Shown piece after piece: positions 19,408 to 27,789 of a DNA stretch of 44,107 nt. Position 1 is the first letter of the stretch, and every line of letters begins with the position of its first letter. Position numbers and translations under genes: made by a program. The notes under the pieces are model-generated. The model was not told the origin of the DNA and made no database searches. It worked only from the letters and a program-made list of their open reading frames with translations. This DNA comes from a virus: positions 1 to 44,107 of IMG/VR virus record IMGVR_UViG_3300009059_000024. One strand, 5' to 3'.

Positions 19408-22400
19408 TCAGCTCTCAAGTTCGTTTGAAGAAGAATCCAGTAAAGGATTCTCTGAACTGTCCAATAAGACGTTCGGGCCTGGACCCGGATTAGGTACAGG
19501 AGTTGGGTCGATGTTGTTGAATGGGAATGACCCAGTGATAACGGTCAACTGGGAGAAGTCGAGCGTGATTTCCACGTCGTTTGCTTCAATGTCATCAGAC
19601 ATTGTAAACAGTTGCAGTGCCAAGCGGTTAGCGCCACTCGGTGCAGTGATCTCAATGAATAGAGTACCTTCCTCAACGCTATCACCTTGTGGCCCCATCA
19701 CAACATTCAAGCCATCTGTGTAGTTGTTCCACGAAGTATCCGTGAACATGGCCATCATTCCTAACTGCCAAGCAGCATTCTCAACACCAACACCACCAAG
19801 CATGCCACCTGTATTCCAACGAACCTTGCACGCCAGTGAGTGTTTCTGCCCGGGGGTTACAGCAAATACAGCAATGCGGCTGACCACAGACGTGTTACCT
19901 GTAACACCGATTGGTCGAATAATTCGTTGCCAATTGCCTGCTTCCGCAGGTAGCAATTGTCCAGTAAAACCAGTACCCAAGGTAAAGTTGTTGGATACAC
20001 CACCAGAACCAGCAAACAAGGGGTTCGGCACCAAGTTACTACCACCAACTGCTGTTGGTAGTGGCAGTGTTCCATCTGTTGGAATGTCACCAAATGCCCC
20101 GCTATCAACGGCGTAACGTCCAAGTACAGTGTAACCGTAGTTACTAAAGTGCAGCCCATCCGGGTTCATGTAAGCCGGCTCTGCACGGTAAGAGCCAGAT
20201 ACCCGTAGTGCTTCAAACGCATCCACGAGGGGGATACCAGTGTCCCGGTGATACTGGCGAATCATGTCGTTCCAAGAGGCAACGTTTGCGTCCTGCCCGC
20301 TCGTATCATTGCGTGGTGGAATAGTCCACAGAATTGGGTAAATTTTATTGGCTACAAGGATGTCGCAGATCTCTTTGATCTGATTAACCCCACCAGTTCC
20401 TGAGTAGATGCTGTTAGTGCCAGAGGCAACCACACACGCTTTTGGGCGAGGACTCATTGCCAAAATTTGTGGCAGCTGTAGCTCCAATGCTTCTTGCACG
20501 GTACTGCCAGAAACAGCCTTGGTTCCCCGATAACGAAGACCGTGGTTACCGTAAAAGCAAGCCTTCACCAACCAACCGTTATTTAGGTAAACACCACCCT
20601 CAGTCAACGAATCACCTACAGCAGTTATGCCGTAAGCAGTGGGAGGCAAGTCAATAACAATAGGGTCCACTTCTGGCTCTACAGGCACATCATCAGATGC
20701 AACTCCAGTAAGGGTAGCCGTCACCAACCCACCAACACCGAAGGCAACATTAAGTGTTGCTGGGAAACTGCCCTCAGCCGTTGGAGAGAAGACAACCGTC
20801 AACGTCATCACCCCATTGGCAGGCACGTTACCAATGTCAGGCGACACAGTATAACCAGCACCAACAACCGAGGAGGTCACCGTTATTGCTTCATCGGTGC
20901 TGTTCTGTACTTCGATTGTCCGGTAATTCTCAGTGCCAGAAGCCACGGTTCCAAAAGGCACTGTGTTTAGCGAAAGAGAAATCTCAGCTACAGGAATCGG
21001 AGTAATGAAAGGTTCCAGATATTCCAGCTTGAATGCCTGAGCCTCATGCCATTGACCAGCAGGCTGTTGGCCGACCAAGCCATCGGGGTCACCACCAGGG
21101 TTCCAGGCCCAGTAAGCAAAACTGATGTCATGCTCATCACAATAATCAGCCAGAGTGTCCATCCACTCTTCGTCAAGTGCCAAGTTTTCAGCATCGTAGC
21201 CTGCACCCTGCCCTGTAATAGGGTCACCACCAACACGGAAATAGGAACCAAATTCACCAATCCAAACAGGTGCGATACCCTCTTCAGCAAGGTAGCCCCA
21301 CTGACGACGCCACACTTCTGCCATGTTTTGCGGGTAAGGCAGGCCAGCATACCCAGCACCGACACGGCCTTCAGGGTCAAACCACGGTTGCATCACCACA
21401 CCGTCAAGGTAAGTGCCGTATTCGTGTGGAGAGTAGACAACCTTATTTGGGATGTTGAGTGTGACTAGAGCTGATCCAGCAGAATCCAGCTTACCGCTCC
21501 ACCAAGTGCCCCAGTTGTATAGCCCCATCTGGCTTTCAGTATCACCTTCGTGACCTACCGGAGTGTGGTCCACGTTGCCAGTGACACCCTCGCAGATGAT
21601 CAACACATCAGGGTTTACAGCGTGTACCGCTTTACCTGCACGCTCGAAATAACCAAGTACACCTGTCAAAGGATCACGATCCCACGTGCAGACGTGTGGT
21701 TCATTGATCATGTCAAAGCCACAGACCACAGGGCGATTCTTGTAGCGGTTTGCCAAGAATACGTGTGCAGCAATGGCCTGAGCCTCAGAACGAGGTTCCC
21801 GCTTCTGCCCAGCAGTTGCACCAACATCATCGGGATGGTTAGTGGTATACCACTTGCCGTTAGTGGCCAAGACGTTGCTGTCATCTGGGGCCAAGGTGTG
21901 CATGTCCAACACAATACGCAGACCAAGTGCCTCACACCAACCAACGAAAATGTCCATGATTTCCATGGTCGTCTTGACGTTTTGTGGGTCTTCACCCGCC
22001 GTAGCATTCAAAAACTCAGGGTTCATCTGAGGATTGATATACGTGCTGTTCCAGTAACCACTGCGGGTTTCTGGTTTGTAGCCGGGCCAAGTGCAGTCTT
22101 GGGAAAACAGAAGACGAATAGAGTTAAAGCCCAGTCGCTTTATCTCATCCAACATCCCCTCACGAAGAACTCCATTAACGACCTTGGTACGGAAAGGGCG
22201 AGTCCATGCCCCACCGGGAACGCCGGTTTGCTCAAACCCATACCAATTGATGGAACGTAGGCGAACAACCTCACCTGCTCCCTTCTGGTCTTTGAGCTTA
22301 CCACCTACCGCAGTTAGGTAAGTAAGATCGCCTAACTCAGGTTCTGGATCAGGTGGCGGCACTTCCTCACCAACACCGTAGCCAAGCAAAGGCACGTTGT

Positions 22401-22518
22401 GAGGACTGCTTGGTGCATTTGAGGTAAAGGACAACTGCCCATTACGCACACCAGCAGCAGTTGGTTTGAATAGGATCTTGAGTTGGTGTGAACCAAAAGG
22501 AGGAATAGTAATACTCAT
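19408..22518 (-). CDS. Tail protein with GH5 cellulase and SGNH esterase domains
   Basis: 1036 aa. Residues 1-50 are the second half of an ASH/choice-of-anchor-type Ig domain. Residues ~65-505 are a glycoside hydrolase family 5 (cellulase) domain: SIRL near Arg135, acid/base Glu273 in DMINEPH, HEY at 365-367, nucleophile Glu422 in VWIGEFG, and AYWAWNPGG near 468. A second Ig-type domain spans ~512-607. An SGNH esterase follows: GDSLTEGG (Ser637), SGTNS (699-703), DGLHFS (Asp787, His790). The C-terminus is jelly-roll-like and ends with a short Leu-Asp-Ser repeat. It likely degrades an acetylated beta-glucan capsule or cellulose on the host. The start overlaps the upstream stop as ATGA. Confidence 0.85.
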   Translation of the reverse strand: MSITIPPFGSHQLKILFKPTAAGVRNGQLSFTSNAPSSPHNVPLLGYGVGEEVPPPDPEPELGDLTYLTAVGGKLKDQKGAGEVVRLRSINWYGFEQTGVPGGAWTRPFRTKVVNGVLREGMLDEIKRLGFNSIRLLFSQDCTWPGYKPETRSGYWNSTYINPQMNPEFLNATAGEDPQNVKTTMEIMDIFVGWCEALGLRIVLDMHTLAPDDSNVLATNGKWYTTNHPDDVGATAGQKREPRSEAQAIAAHVFLANRYKNRPVVCGFDMINEPHVCTWDRDPLTGVLGYFERAGKAVHAVNPDVLIICEGVTGNVDHTPVGHEGDTESQMGLYNWGTWWSGKLDSAGSALVTLNIPNKVVYSPHEYGTYLDGVVMQPWFDPEGRVGAGYAGLPYPQNMAEVWRRQWGYLAEEGIAPVWIGEFGSYFRVGGDPITGQGAGYDAENLALDEEWMDTLADYCDEHDISFAYWAWNPGGDPDGLVGQQPAGQWHEAQAFKLEYLEPFITPIPVAEISLSLNTVPFGTVASGTENYRTIEVQNSTDEAITVTSSVVGAGYTVSPDIGNVPANGVMTLTVVFSPTAEGSFPATLNVAFGVGGLVTATLTGVASDDVPVEPEVDPIVIDLPPTAYGITAVGDSLTEGGVYLNNGWLVKACFYGNHGLRYRGTKAVSGSTVQEALELQLPQILAMSPRPKACVVASGTNSIYSGTGGVNQIKEICDILVANKIYPILWTIPPRNDTSGQDANVASWNDMIRQYHRDTGIPLVDAFEALRVSGSYRAEPAYMNPDGLHFSNYGYTVLGRYAVDSGAFGDIPTDGTLPLPTAVGGSNLVPNPLFAGSGGVSNNFTLGTGFTGQLLPAEAGNWQRIIRPIGVTGNTSVVSRIAVFAVTPGQKHSLACKVRWNTGGMLGGVGVENAAWQLGMMAMFTDTSWNNYTDGLNVVMGPQGDSVEEGTLFIEITAPSGANRLALQLFTMSDDIEANDVEITLDFSQLTVITGSFPFNNIDPTPVPNPGPGPNVLLDSSENPLLDSSSNELES

Positions 22519-23168
22519 GGCACGATCTCAAAGTCACCAGTGATGGCGATGTTGTCGATAATCAGGTCTTCGTTGCCTGCGTTTGTGATCGTGTACAGGA
22601 GCAGTTGCGACTCACCATCCACGTCTACACCATCCTCAAACTCAATTGAAGTGTTGGGCAAACTTACCGAAGGACCGTCGCTGATAATGGCCGGCTGAAC
22701 AGATCGTTGTAAGAACCCCCACAGGTTTTCCAACATGGCAGTCACTGAGCCAACGTGATCCCATATACCTGTGCCCAGTAGACGGAACGTGTATCGCCCG
22801 CCTTGACCACAGTTGACGACCAGGTTGCCAACAAGCAAACCGAAAGTGCTTGGCACGAACTTGACCAAGAGCGTAACGGTACGGCCTGGGTAGATGATTT
22901 CCGGAGCTGCGTTCACCAACTCGTAGTCAGCAGAGGGGACCAGGACACTCTGAACATGTAAAGGCTGAAAGCCTGTGTTTTCCAACACAAGTTCCATTGT
23001 CTTAGACAAACCCAGAACCAAACCACCGAAGGCCAGTGTGTTGCCCTTCAGTGAAGTCAGTTCGTAAGGGGGCTTGCCCTCAACCCAGAGTGGGATCTCT
23101 CGACTGGAGTGGTTGGTGAGTGGATTATCCCGAAGGTAATCCACTAGAGGCACAAATGGTTTCGTCAT
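22515..23168 (-). CDS. Tail protein with Ig-like (ASH-type) domains, truncated at the C-terminus
   Basis: 217 aa. A complete ASH/HYDIN-type immunoglobulin domain lies at about residues 45-140 (FGGLVLG..., LENTGF..., FVPSTFGLLVGNLVV). A second such domain starts near residue 170 (TSIEFEDG..., ITNAGNEDLIIDNIAITGDF) but stops after the FEIVP strand. The missing strands are found at the very start of the next gene, whose ATG overlaps this gene's TGA. This is either a split protein, a frameshift fusion or a broken gene. An adaptor between tail body and enzymatic spike is inferred. Confidence 0.7.
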   Translation of the reverse strand: MTKPFVPLVDYLRDNPLTNHSSREIPLWVEGKPPYELTSLKGNTLAFGGLVLGLSKTMELVLENTGFQPLHVQSVLVPSADYELVNAAPEIIYPGRTVTLLVKFVPSTFGLLVGNLVVNCGQGGRYTFRLLGTGIWDHVGSVTAMLENLWGFLQRSVQPAIISDGPSVSLPNTSIEFEDGVDVDGESQLLLYTITNAGNEDLIIDNIAITGDFEIVP

Positions 23169-23171
23169 GAC

Positions 23172-23597
23172 TTACATCCCGTAAGTGAGGAACCAACGAA
23201 CAGACACACCTTGCAGTTCAGCCGGTGCCTGCATAGTCAGTGTTAGCTTCAGCTCACGTCCTTTGATGTGGGCCATGAAGTAACCAGAGTCAGCCGGGTA
23301 AAGGCCACCTTCGCCGTCATCCAGCATTACCATGCTGGAAGTAATCAGATCAGGGTTGACCTGGGTAGGCATGGCAATCGAGGTGGTTTGCCCCGGAGCA
23401 CCAGCCACACCAAATACTGTGGTGTTTGACTTGATGTCGGTGGCCACCTTGAACAGGGTATCCATGTGCGTAGCCAGGTAGGCCAGCATCTGAAGGTTAC
23501 GTGAGACAAGCAGAACTGTGTCGTAGGCAGTCCCGATCATCTTGTCTACCAAAGGGACATTACCGCCCAATGGATCAGCACTTGGTCGAAAGCTCAT
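23172..23597 (-). CDS. Conserved tail or connector protein
   Basis: 141 aa from ATG 23597; an ATG 9 bases upstream exists but overlaps the GAGG ribosome site that serves 23597, and TAATG overlaps the upstream stop. Helical N-terminus (residues 10-50), Gly/Thr-rich middle, beta-rich C-terminus (KGRELKLTLTMQAP, VRWFLTYGM). No family recognised. Its location between connector and Ig-like tail proteins suggests a tail-hub component. Confidence 0.6.
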   Translation of the reverse strand: MSFRPSADPLGGNVPLVDKMIGTAYDTVLLVSRNLQMLAYLATHMDTLFKVATDIKSNTTVFGVAGAPGQTTSIAMPTQVNPDLITSSMVMLDDGEGGLYPADSGYFMAHIKGRELKLTLTMQAPAELQGVSVRWFLTYGM

Positions 23598-24298
23598 TAA
23601 ATCCATCCTCGTTTTTCAAATCGTTGGTTTGTGGTTGATACAGTGGAACTCACCAGATCGTGTTCAACTACCTCACCACAGACACTTTCGTAAAACGCCA
23701 AGTGCTCTTGTGCTTTGTTGGTGGCTTCTGCTGTGTTGATGTGACTGTACACTTTATAGGCAATGTACGCAGTCAGTGCGCTTTCCAGAGTGTCTGGAAT
23801 GAAAATGGGTTGGTCCATTTTCTCATGATCCAGCACATCATGCTTGGTCTGATACGCCACGTTCAGTGCACTTCCAGCAATAGGCCGGGGAACCTGTAGC
23901 ACTTTAGCTTGTGGCGTAAAGACCGAGTTCGGCTCGGCATCATTGTTCAACGGCAACCGACAACCATACGTGTCATACACGGAAAGAATCCGAATTACCT
24001 CATCGGTAAACGGTTCCAACGGCATATCCAGTATGTAGGTCACCTTCTCTTCAACAGGCGTGTGGTGTTTAGCAAACCGAGGCAGAAGATGGTAGTTGGT
24101 GATGTGCTCGTGCATCTCGATCAGAACGTCTTTCTCACGCAGAGGAAAGCGGGAGTGCAAGCGAGTCAGCGCATCGTTTGCATAAAGAATGATCTTGGGT
24201 CGAGCACTTTCAATGATCGTCCCATTGCCTTCACCTGACATAGACAGGTTGGACAACTCACCGTAGGACAGCTTTTTGTACAGTTCTTCAATGTTCAT
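23597..24298 (-). CDS. Head-tail connector protein (N4 gp67 position)
   Basis: 233 aa. The layout resembles podovirus connector/tail-tube proteins: a helical N-terminus, a central beta-containing region with Thr/Pro (residues ~75-140), and a C-terminal long helix (YIAYKVYSHINTAEATNKAQEHLAFYE) of the kind seen in gp4/gp11-type adaptors. It is immediately downstream of the large terminase, as N4 gp67 is next to gp68. Start ATG at 24298 has GTGAGG upstream. Confidence 0.65.
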   Translation of the reverse strand: MNIEELYKKLSYGELSNLSMSGEGNGTIIESARPKIILYANDALTRLHSRFPLREKDVLIEMHEHITNYHLLPRFAKHHTPVEEKVTYILDMPLEPFTDEVIRILSVYDTYGCRLPLNNDAEPNSVFTPQAKVLQVPRPIAGSALNVAYQTKHDVLDHEKMDQPIFIPDTLESALTAYIAYKVYSHINTAEATNKAQEHLAFYESVCGEVVEHDLVSSTVSTTNQRFEKRGWI

Positions 24299-24304
24299 AT
24301 CGCC

Positions 24305-25894
24305 TCACACGATGTAAGAATCCAAAGCACTATGGTCTTTTTCCCGACCCTCATACTCATAGATTTCAACCTCATCAGGCAGCACGGGTGCGGACTCTGA
24401 AGGTTTCCATGGTTTCAAGTAAGCCAGTTGGGAGATGGTATCCAAGCAGTCATCCTTACCCTTGATACCACTCTTGGTGGTGAGGCGGATTTGCTCTAAG
24501 AATTTACCGACAATGATGCTTTGTTTCATCTCTTCGGGAAAGTAAATCTTCCGTGCTTTGAACCAAGGAACAACCAGGTTGAACCGTGACAGCTTGTCCA
24601 CGACTGGGCGAATACCAGGGGAACCGCTCTTCTCAGAAGAAGCAAAGTTGAACCAGATATTCCGAACGATCATCTCGGACTGGAGCCAGTTAATAAAAGC
24701 ACCCTGCTGACCAGAGACTTCAACACCAACAAGCTGTGGTTTGTATTCCTGAATCCCCTTGAACAGATCATTGATGGTCTTGTCCATCGTCTGCTTTTCA
24801 CAAATACCATCCACCCAGAACCAGTCCCCGTTATGGTTGTAGGCCCAGTGGGATATCACACTGTCGTCCGCTGTTTGCTTAGCCGATGTGGCAAAGTCGG
24901 TTGTTGTGTAGAAGTTAAAGCTATGGCGATTCTCCAGAAGACGAGCACGGGAGTACCAACCAATCTCCTCTTCTTGCACCAAGCGTTCTTCTTCAGACGT
25001 GATACGAAGCATGAGTTCCTGATAAAAGGAAGACAGCTTGCCCGTCTGAACAGCCATCGTGTATTGCTCTTGGATGTAGTCAAAGCTGAAGCGGTCCTCC
25101 CATGCCCCACAGAAATCCTCTCGTGTGCAGGGGAAGCGTTCACATACCGGCCATACGTTCACATCCCACGCACCAGACTCAACCGCTTCAATCAGAATGT
25201 CGTCAGTGTTGAATGGCGTACCGTTGAAGATCACCTTGCGCCGAGTTGGATCAAGGGCGTGGTTCACCCCCTTATAAACAGTGTCTTTGATCGCTTCCAT
25301 CGAAACCTTCGACTTGGAGTCGTCATCGCTTACCAAGTCATCGAGCACACATAGCACCGGTCGCTTACCGAAAATCTTCGTACCACGAAGACCAGTCTTG
25401 GCACCAAACATCTTGACCCCAAGCATGTGTCCTTCGACGTTCACAAATTCCAGATATCCGTCTGTGAATGTCGCGTGTGGAATCCACTGCTGCAAAAAGG
25501 CGCTGTTGTCGTAGCGAAACTTGATGTTCTTCTTGGCAGACTTCACGCCGTTGTCCATCGAGTCGGACACGTAGATCATGCCAGTGACCTTACCCAATCC
25601 AGGTAGGTGACCGAACATCGCAATGAAGAGCACCAGATACTCCATAAACAAAGTCGTCTTCGCTGCACCACGGAAGCACAGGTTGGCGATGTACTTGTTT
25701 GGAGAGATCACCTTGTCCAACATCTTTAGGTGAACAGGTGGGGTTTTGTGGCTTTCGCCTTCTTCGCCATTGACCAGCTTGATGAAGTTCATGAAGGTCA
25801 AGGCAAATTCGGATGGCAGGTAGTCACTGGAGTTCAGCTCTGAATAGCTGACCTGATTCAGCCACTCGTCAAGCTTTTGCTTTTGCAGCGTCAT
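24305..25894 (-). CDS. Terminase large subunit (N4 gp68-like)
   Basis: 529 aa. ATPase half: P-loop-type motif FRGAAKTT (residues 74-81, lacking the usual GK) and Walker B-type VLCVLDDL (180-187). Nuclease half: TTTDFATSA (~325), GVEVSGQQGA (~400) and the KGKDDCLDTISQ motif near 490, which fit the RNase H-fold acidic residues. It drives DNA into the capsid through the portal. The start overlaps the stop of the 67-aa gene by 4 bases (ATGA). Confidence 0.9.
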   Translation of the reverse strand: MTLQKQKLDEWLNQVSYSELNSSDYLPSEFALTFMNFIKLVNGEEGESHKTPPVHLKMLDKVISPNKYIANLCFRGAAKTTLFMEYLVLFIAMFGHLPGLGKVTGMIYVSDSMDNGVKSAKKNIKFRYDNSAFLQQWIPHATFTDGYLEFVNVEGHMLGVKMFGAKTGLRGTKIFGKRPVLCVLDDLVSDDDSKSKVSMEAIKDTVYKGVNHALDPTRRKVIFNGTPFNTDDILIEAVESGAWDVNVWPVCERFPCTREDFCGAWEDRFSFDYIQEQYTMAVQTGKLSSFYQELMLRITSEEERLVQEEEIGWYSRARLLENRHSFNFYTTTDFATSAKQTADDSVISHWAYNHNGDWFWVDGICEKQTMDKTINDLFKGIQEYKPQLVGVEVSGQQGAFINWLQSEMIVRNIWFNFASSEKSGSPGIRPVVDKLSRFNLVVPWFKARKIYFPEEMKQSIIVGKFLEQIRLTTKSGIKGKDDCLDTISQLAYLKPWKPSESAPVLPDEVEIYEYEGREKDHSALDSYIV

Positions 25895-26094
25895 GGTCGT
25901 TCTCCAACATACCCATTTGACTGATCGACCTTATCCTTTGCCAGCTTGAGTGCAGCGACTCGTTCGTCCTGATGGGTGAATCCCATCAGAACAATAGCAG
26001 CTGGACGCTCTCCATTAAGAACAGCGCCCCGGAGTTTTGTTGGCCAAACATAATTCTGTTTCTTATTGGACTTCCAATATACCTCTATGATCAT
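25891..26094 (-). CDS. Small conserved protein between terminase genes
   Basis: 67 aa, basic, no recognised domain. It overlaps the neighbours at both ends by 4 bases (stop/start ATGA type), so it is translated as part of the terminase operon. The N-terminal half is Lys/Trp/Tyr-rich and the C-terminal half is helical and charged. A packaging accessory role is inferred only from position. Confidence 0.6.
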   Translation of the reverse strand: MIIEVYWKSNKKQNYVWPTKLRGAVLNGERPAAIVLMGFTHQDERVAALKLAKDKVDQSNGYVGERP

Positions 26095-26762
26095 ACCACT
26101 TCGCCTTGGATGATTCGTTGACCAGCAATCTCGCGGGTGTTCACACCAAGCTCAATCAATTCTTGCTGACGCTTGGCCATAGATGCCAATGCTTCACGCA
26201 TCTCGTTCATACCACTCGACTCATTGATATCAATGCTGATCTTACCAGCTACTTCTTTCGGTTTAGCCAAGTGAGTGAGGATAGAGTTGGCCGCAGTGGT
26301 ACGCACCATCTCGCTCTGTGCGTTTTGCATCAGGTCCACTTGAGTATTGATAGCCTTCTGATAGTTCTCTTGGTTCAACAACCACACTGGAATCAGCGAC
26401 TGTTCCAGGATTGCGTTGACCAGTTTACCTTTGTGGTACGCAGCAACGTATGAAGAGATGTCTTTGCTGGACGTACCCTTAGCCACCAGTGCTTGATGCC
26501 GGCTTGGAAAGGTTTTGAAGTAGGCGTCTTGGTTGCTGTACCCCATGTGCTTGAAGCTGACATAGGCAACGGCATGCACATAGTCTTCGGACTTGTACTT
26601 GCCTTCCTTTAATACGTGGGCGTAGCTGATGAAATTTTGCTGCACCTGCTCGGCTATCAGCGGGTCTGCAACGATGTTGTTGACCAGATCAGCCAGTTGC
26701 TGAGTAGCAGCAGTCTTCAGGTTGGCAGGCAGCGCCTGAGCGATTTCCTGTTTAGTCAGCAT
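26091..26762 (-). CDS. Terminase small subunit candidate (N4 gp69 position)
   Basis: 223 aa, almost entirely helical in appearance: Gln/Ala/Leu-rich N-terminus, a YVSFKHMGYSNQDAYFKTFP stretch (residues ~68-88) that could be an HTH-like unit, and a C-terminal charged helix (MREALASMAKRQQELIELG). It lies directly upstream of the large terminase, where small terminases usually are; N4 gp69 has the same location. Start ATG at 26762 has AGAGGA upstream. Confidence 0.6.
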   Translation of the reverse strand: MLTKQEIAQALPANLKTAATQQLADLVNNIVADPLIAEQVQQNFISYAHVLKEGKYKSEDYVHAVAYVSFKHMGYSNQDAYFKTFPSRHQALVAKGTSSKDISSYVAAYHKGKLVNAILEQSLIPVWLLNQENYQKAINTQVDLMQNAQSEMVRTTAANSILTHLAKPKEVAGKISIDINESSGMNEMREALASMAKRQQELIELGVNTREIAGQRIIQGEVV

Positions 26763-26783
26763 GATTCTTCCTCTAATTTATGT

Positions 26784-26805
26784 AGAGGGGAGTCTCCTCC
26801 CCTCT
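26784..26805 (-). other. 9-bp hairpin with GAGA loop
   Basis: AGAGGGGAG pairs with CTCCCCTCT around a GNRA-type tetraloop on the minus strand, in the gap between the first and second late genes. No T tract follows on the minus strand, so processing or mRNA stabilisation is as likely as termination. Confidence 0.5.
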
Positions 26806-26812
26806 TCCTTTA

Positions 26813-27577
26813 TTACTGGGTTTGACGAGCAACGCGAGAAGCGAGGCTGTTGTAGTAGGTCTGCATAGCCGAAAGCTGATTGAGCATATCGTTACGCTCT
26901 TCTTGGATCAGGCTCTTGAATACATCGCCTTCGGTGAACATACGCAGCTTGGTGATGTTACCACCCAGAGTGGCCAGCTCGCTTTGCATGCGGGTCACAT
27001 GGGTTTGCACCTTTGGAGTAGCCACAAGGGAGTAGCTTTTCTCAAACACATCTCGCGGTGACCAGGAGATGTAACCGTCAAAGCCAGCTACGTTGTTGAT
27101 GCCACCGTCCACGTATTGAACCAAGTAGCCCTCATCCTCACCGTTCTCATCGAGCGGCAGGCTCCAACCACGCAGGATGGTGTAGTCCAGACGATTCATT
27201 GGAACAAAGTGAACAACCTTCTGGCCGAGCGCAGTCTTCACAGGCTCTGCTTGATGAAGGATCGCGCCGGTAGGTACGCCTGCTTTTTCGATAGCAGCAA
27301 GACGACACTTCAGCTCATAGCCCATGAGCATCCAGATTTTTTCTTCGGCATTCTCTCTGGAGATTTTTTCGCCGGTGCTCTTCACGTAGTTCTCAGGACT
27401 GGCACACGCAGATTCGCCGGTCACCATGAAACCGTTTTGCAGGGTGATCACGCAGATGGTTAGCAAGCCGTGGTACAGGAACTCCACATTCTTGATGTTC
27501 GCTTGTTGCATATCCCGAGTAACACGGGGGGCAAGGGCAGCGGCCTGAAGTTCTGCTTCGGTAATGCTTGTGGTCAT
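26813..27577 (-). CDS. N4 gp49/Sf6 gp66 family protein
   Basis: 254 aa from ATG 27577, which has GGAGAG just upstream; a TTG at 27589 would add 4 residues. Residues ~10-90 match the N4 gp49/Sf6 gene 66 family (VTRDMQQANIKNVEFLYHG, then FMVTGESACASPENY, and an AEEKIWMLMGYELK helix), a widespread phage family of unknown function. Residues ~120-200 form a second domain (MNRLDYTILRGW, GYISWSPRDVFEKSY), and the C-terminus is helical. It is the first gene of the leftward late block. Confidence 0.75.
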   Translation of the reverse strand: MTTSITEAELQAAALAPRVTRDMQQANIKNVEFLYHGLLTICVITLQNGFMVTGESACASPENYVKSTGEKISRENAEEKIWMLMGYELKCRLAAIEKAGVPTGAILHQAEPVKTALGQKVVHFVPMNRLDYTILRGWSLPLDENGEDEGYLVQYVDGGINNVAGFDGYISWSPRDVFEKSYSLVATPKVQTHVTRMQSELATLGGNITKLRMFTEGDVFKSLIQEERNDMLNQLSAMQTYYNSLASRVARQTQ

Positions 27578-27719
27578 ATCTCTCTCCAATACATCTCTAG
27601 GGTATGCGGACCACCCGTCTATTTTTTCTTTGGGTGGTTGCTTCTTGCGATTTACACTTTAGACTCTTTATAGTTTTTGCTCAAACTCTTTCTCCTACAA
27701 GGACAAGGAGGGCCATTCC

Positions 27720-27750
27720 TATTGTCTGTTGATACTCAACAGCCACAATA
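27720..27750. repeat. Imperfect palindrome in the junction
   Basis: CTGTTGA and TCAACAG pair around TAC, extended by TATTGT and ACAATA with a 2-base bulge (CC): about 13 bp of stem. It could be a protein-binding site, a cruciform, or part of a late promoter for the leftward operon. Confidence 0.5.
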
Positions 27751-27782
27751 AAAACTGAACTTCCCTAATCAAATGAACGTGT

Positions 27783-27788
27783 TATATT
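27783..27788 (+). promoter_or_regulatory. Candidate -10 box for the junction RNA
   Basis: TATATT matches a sigma70 -10 hexamer at five of six positions and sits about 10 bases before a series of hairpins that ends in a strong terminator. The -35 region 16 bases upstream (TTCCCT) is poor, so the promoter would be weak or activator-dependent. Assignment is tentative. Confidence 0.35.
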
Positions 27789-27789
27789 C

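Noticed and set aside
22500-22540. Programmed -1 frameshift with a slippery heptamer
   Set aside because: The bases before the overlap (GACTTTGAGATCGTGCCATG) contain no X-XXY-YYZ heptamer, so a classical slippery site is not visible. Re-initiation at ATGA remains possible, and the domain split is reported separately.
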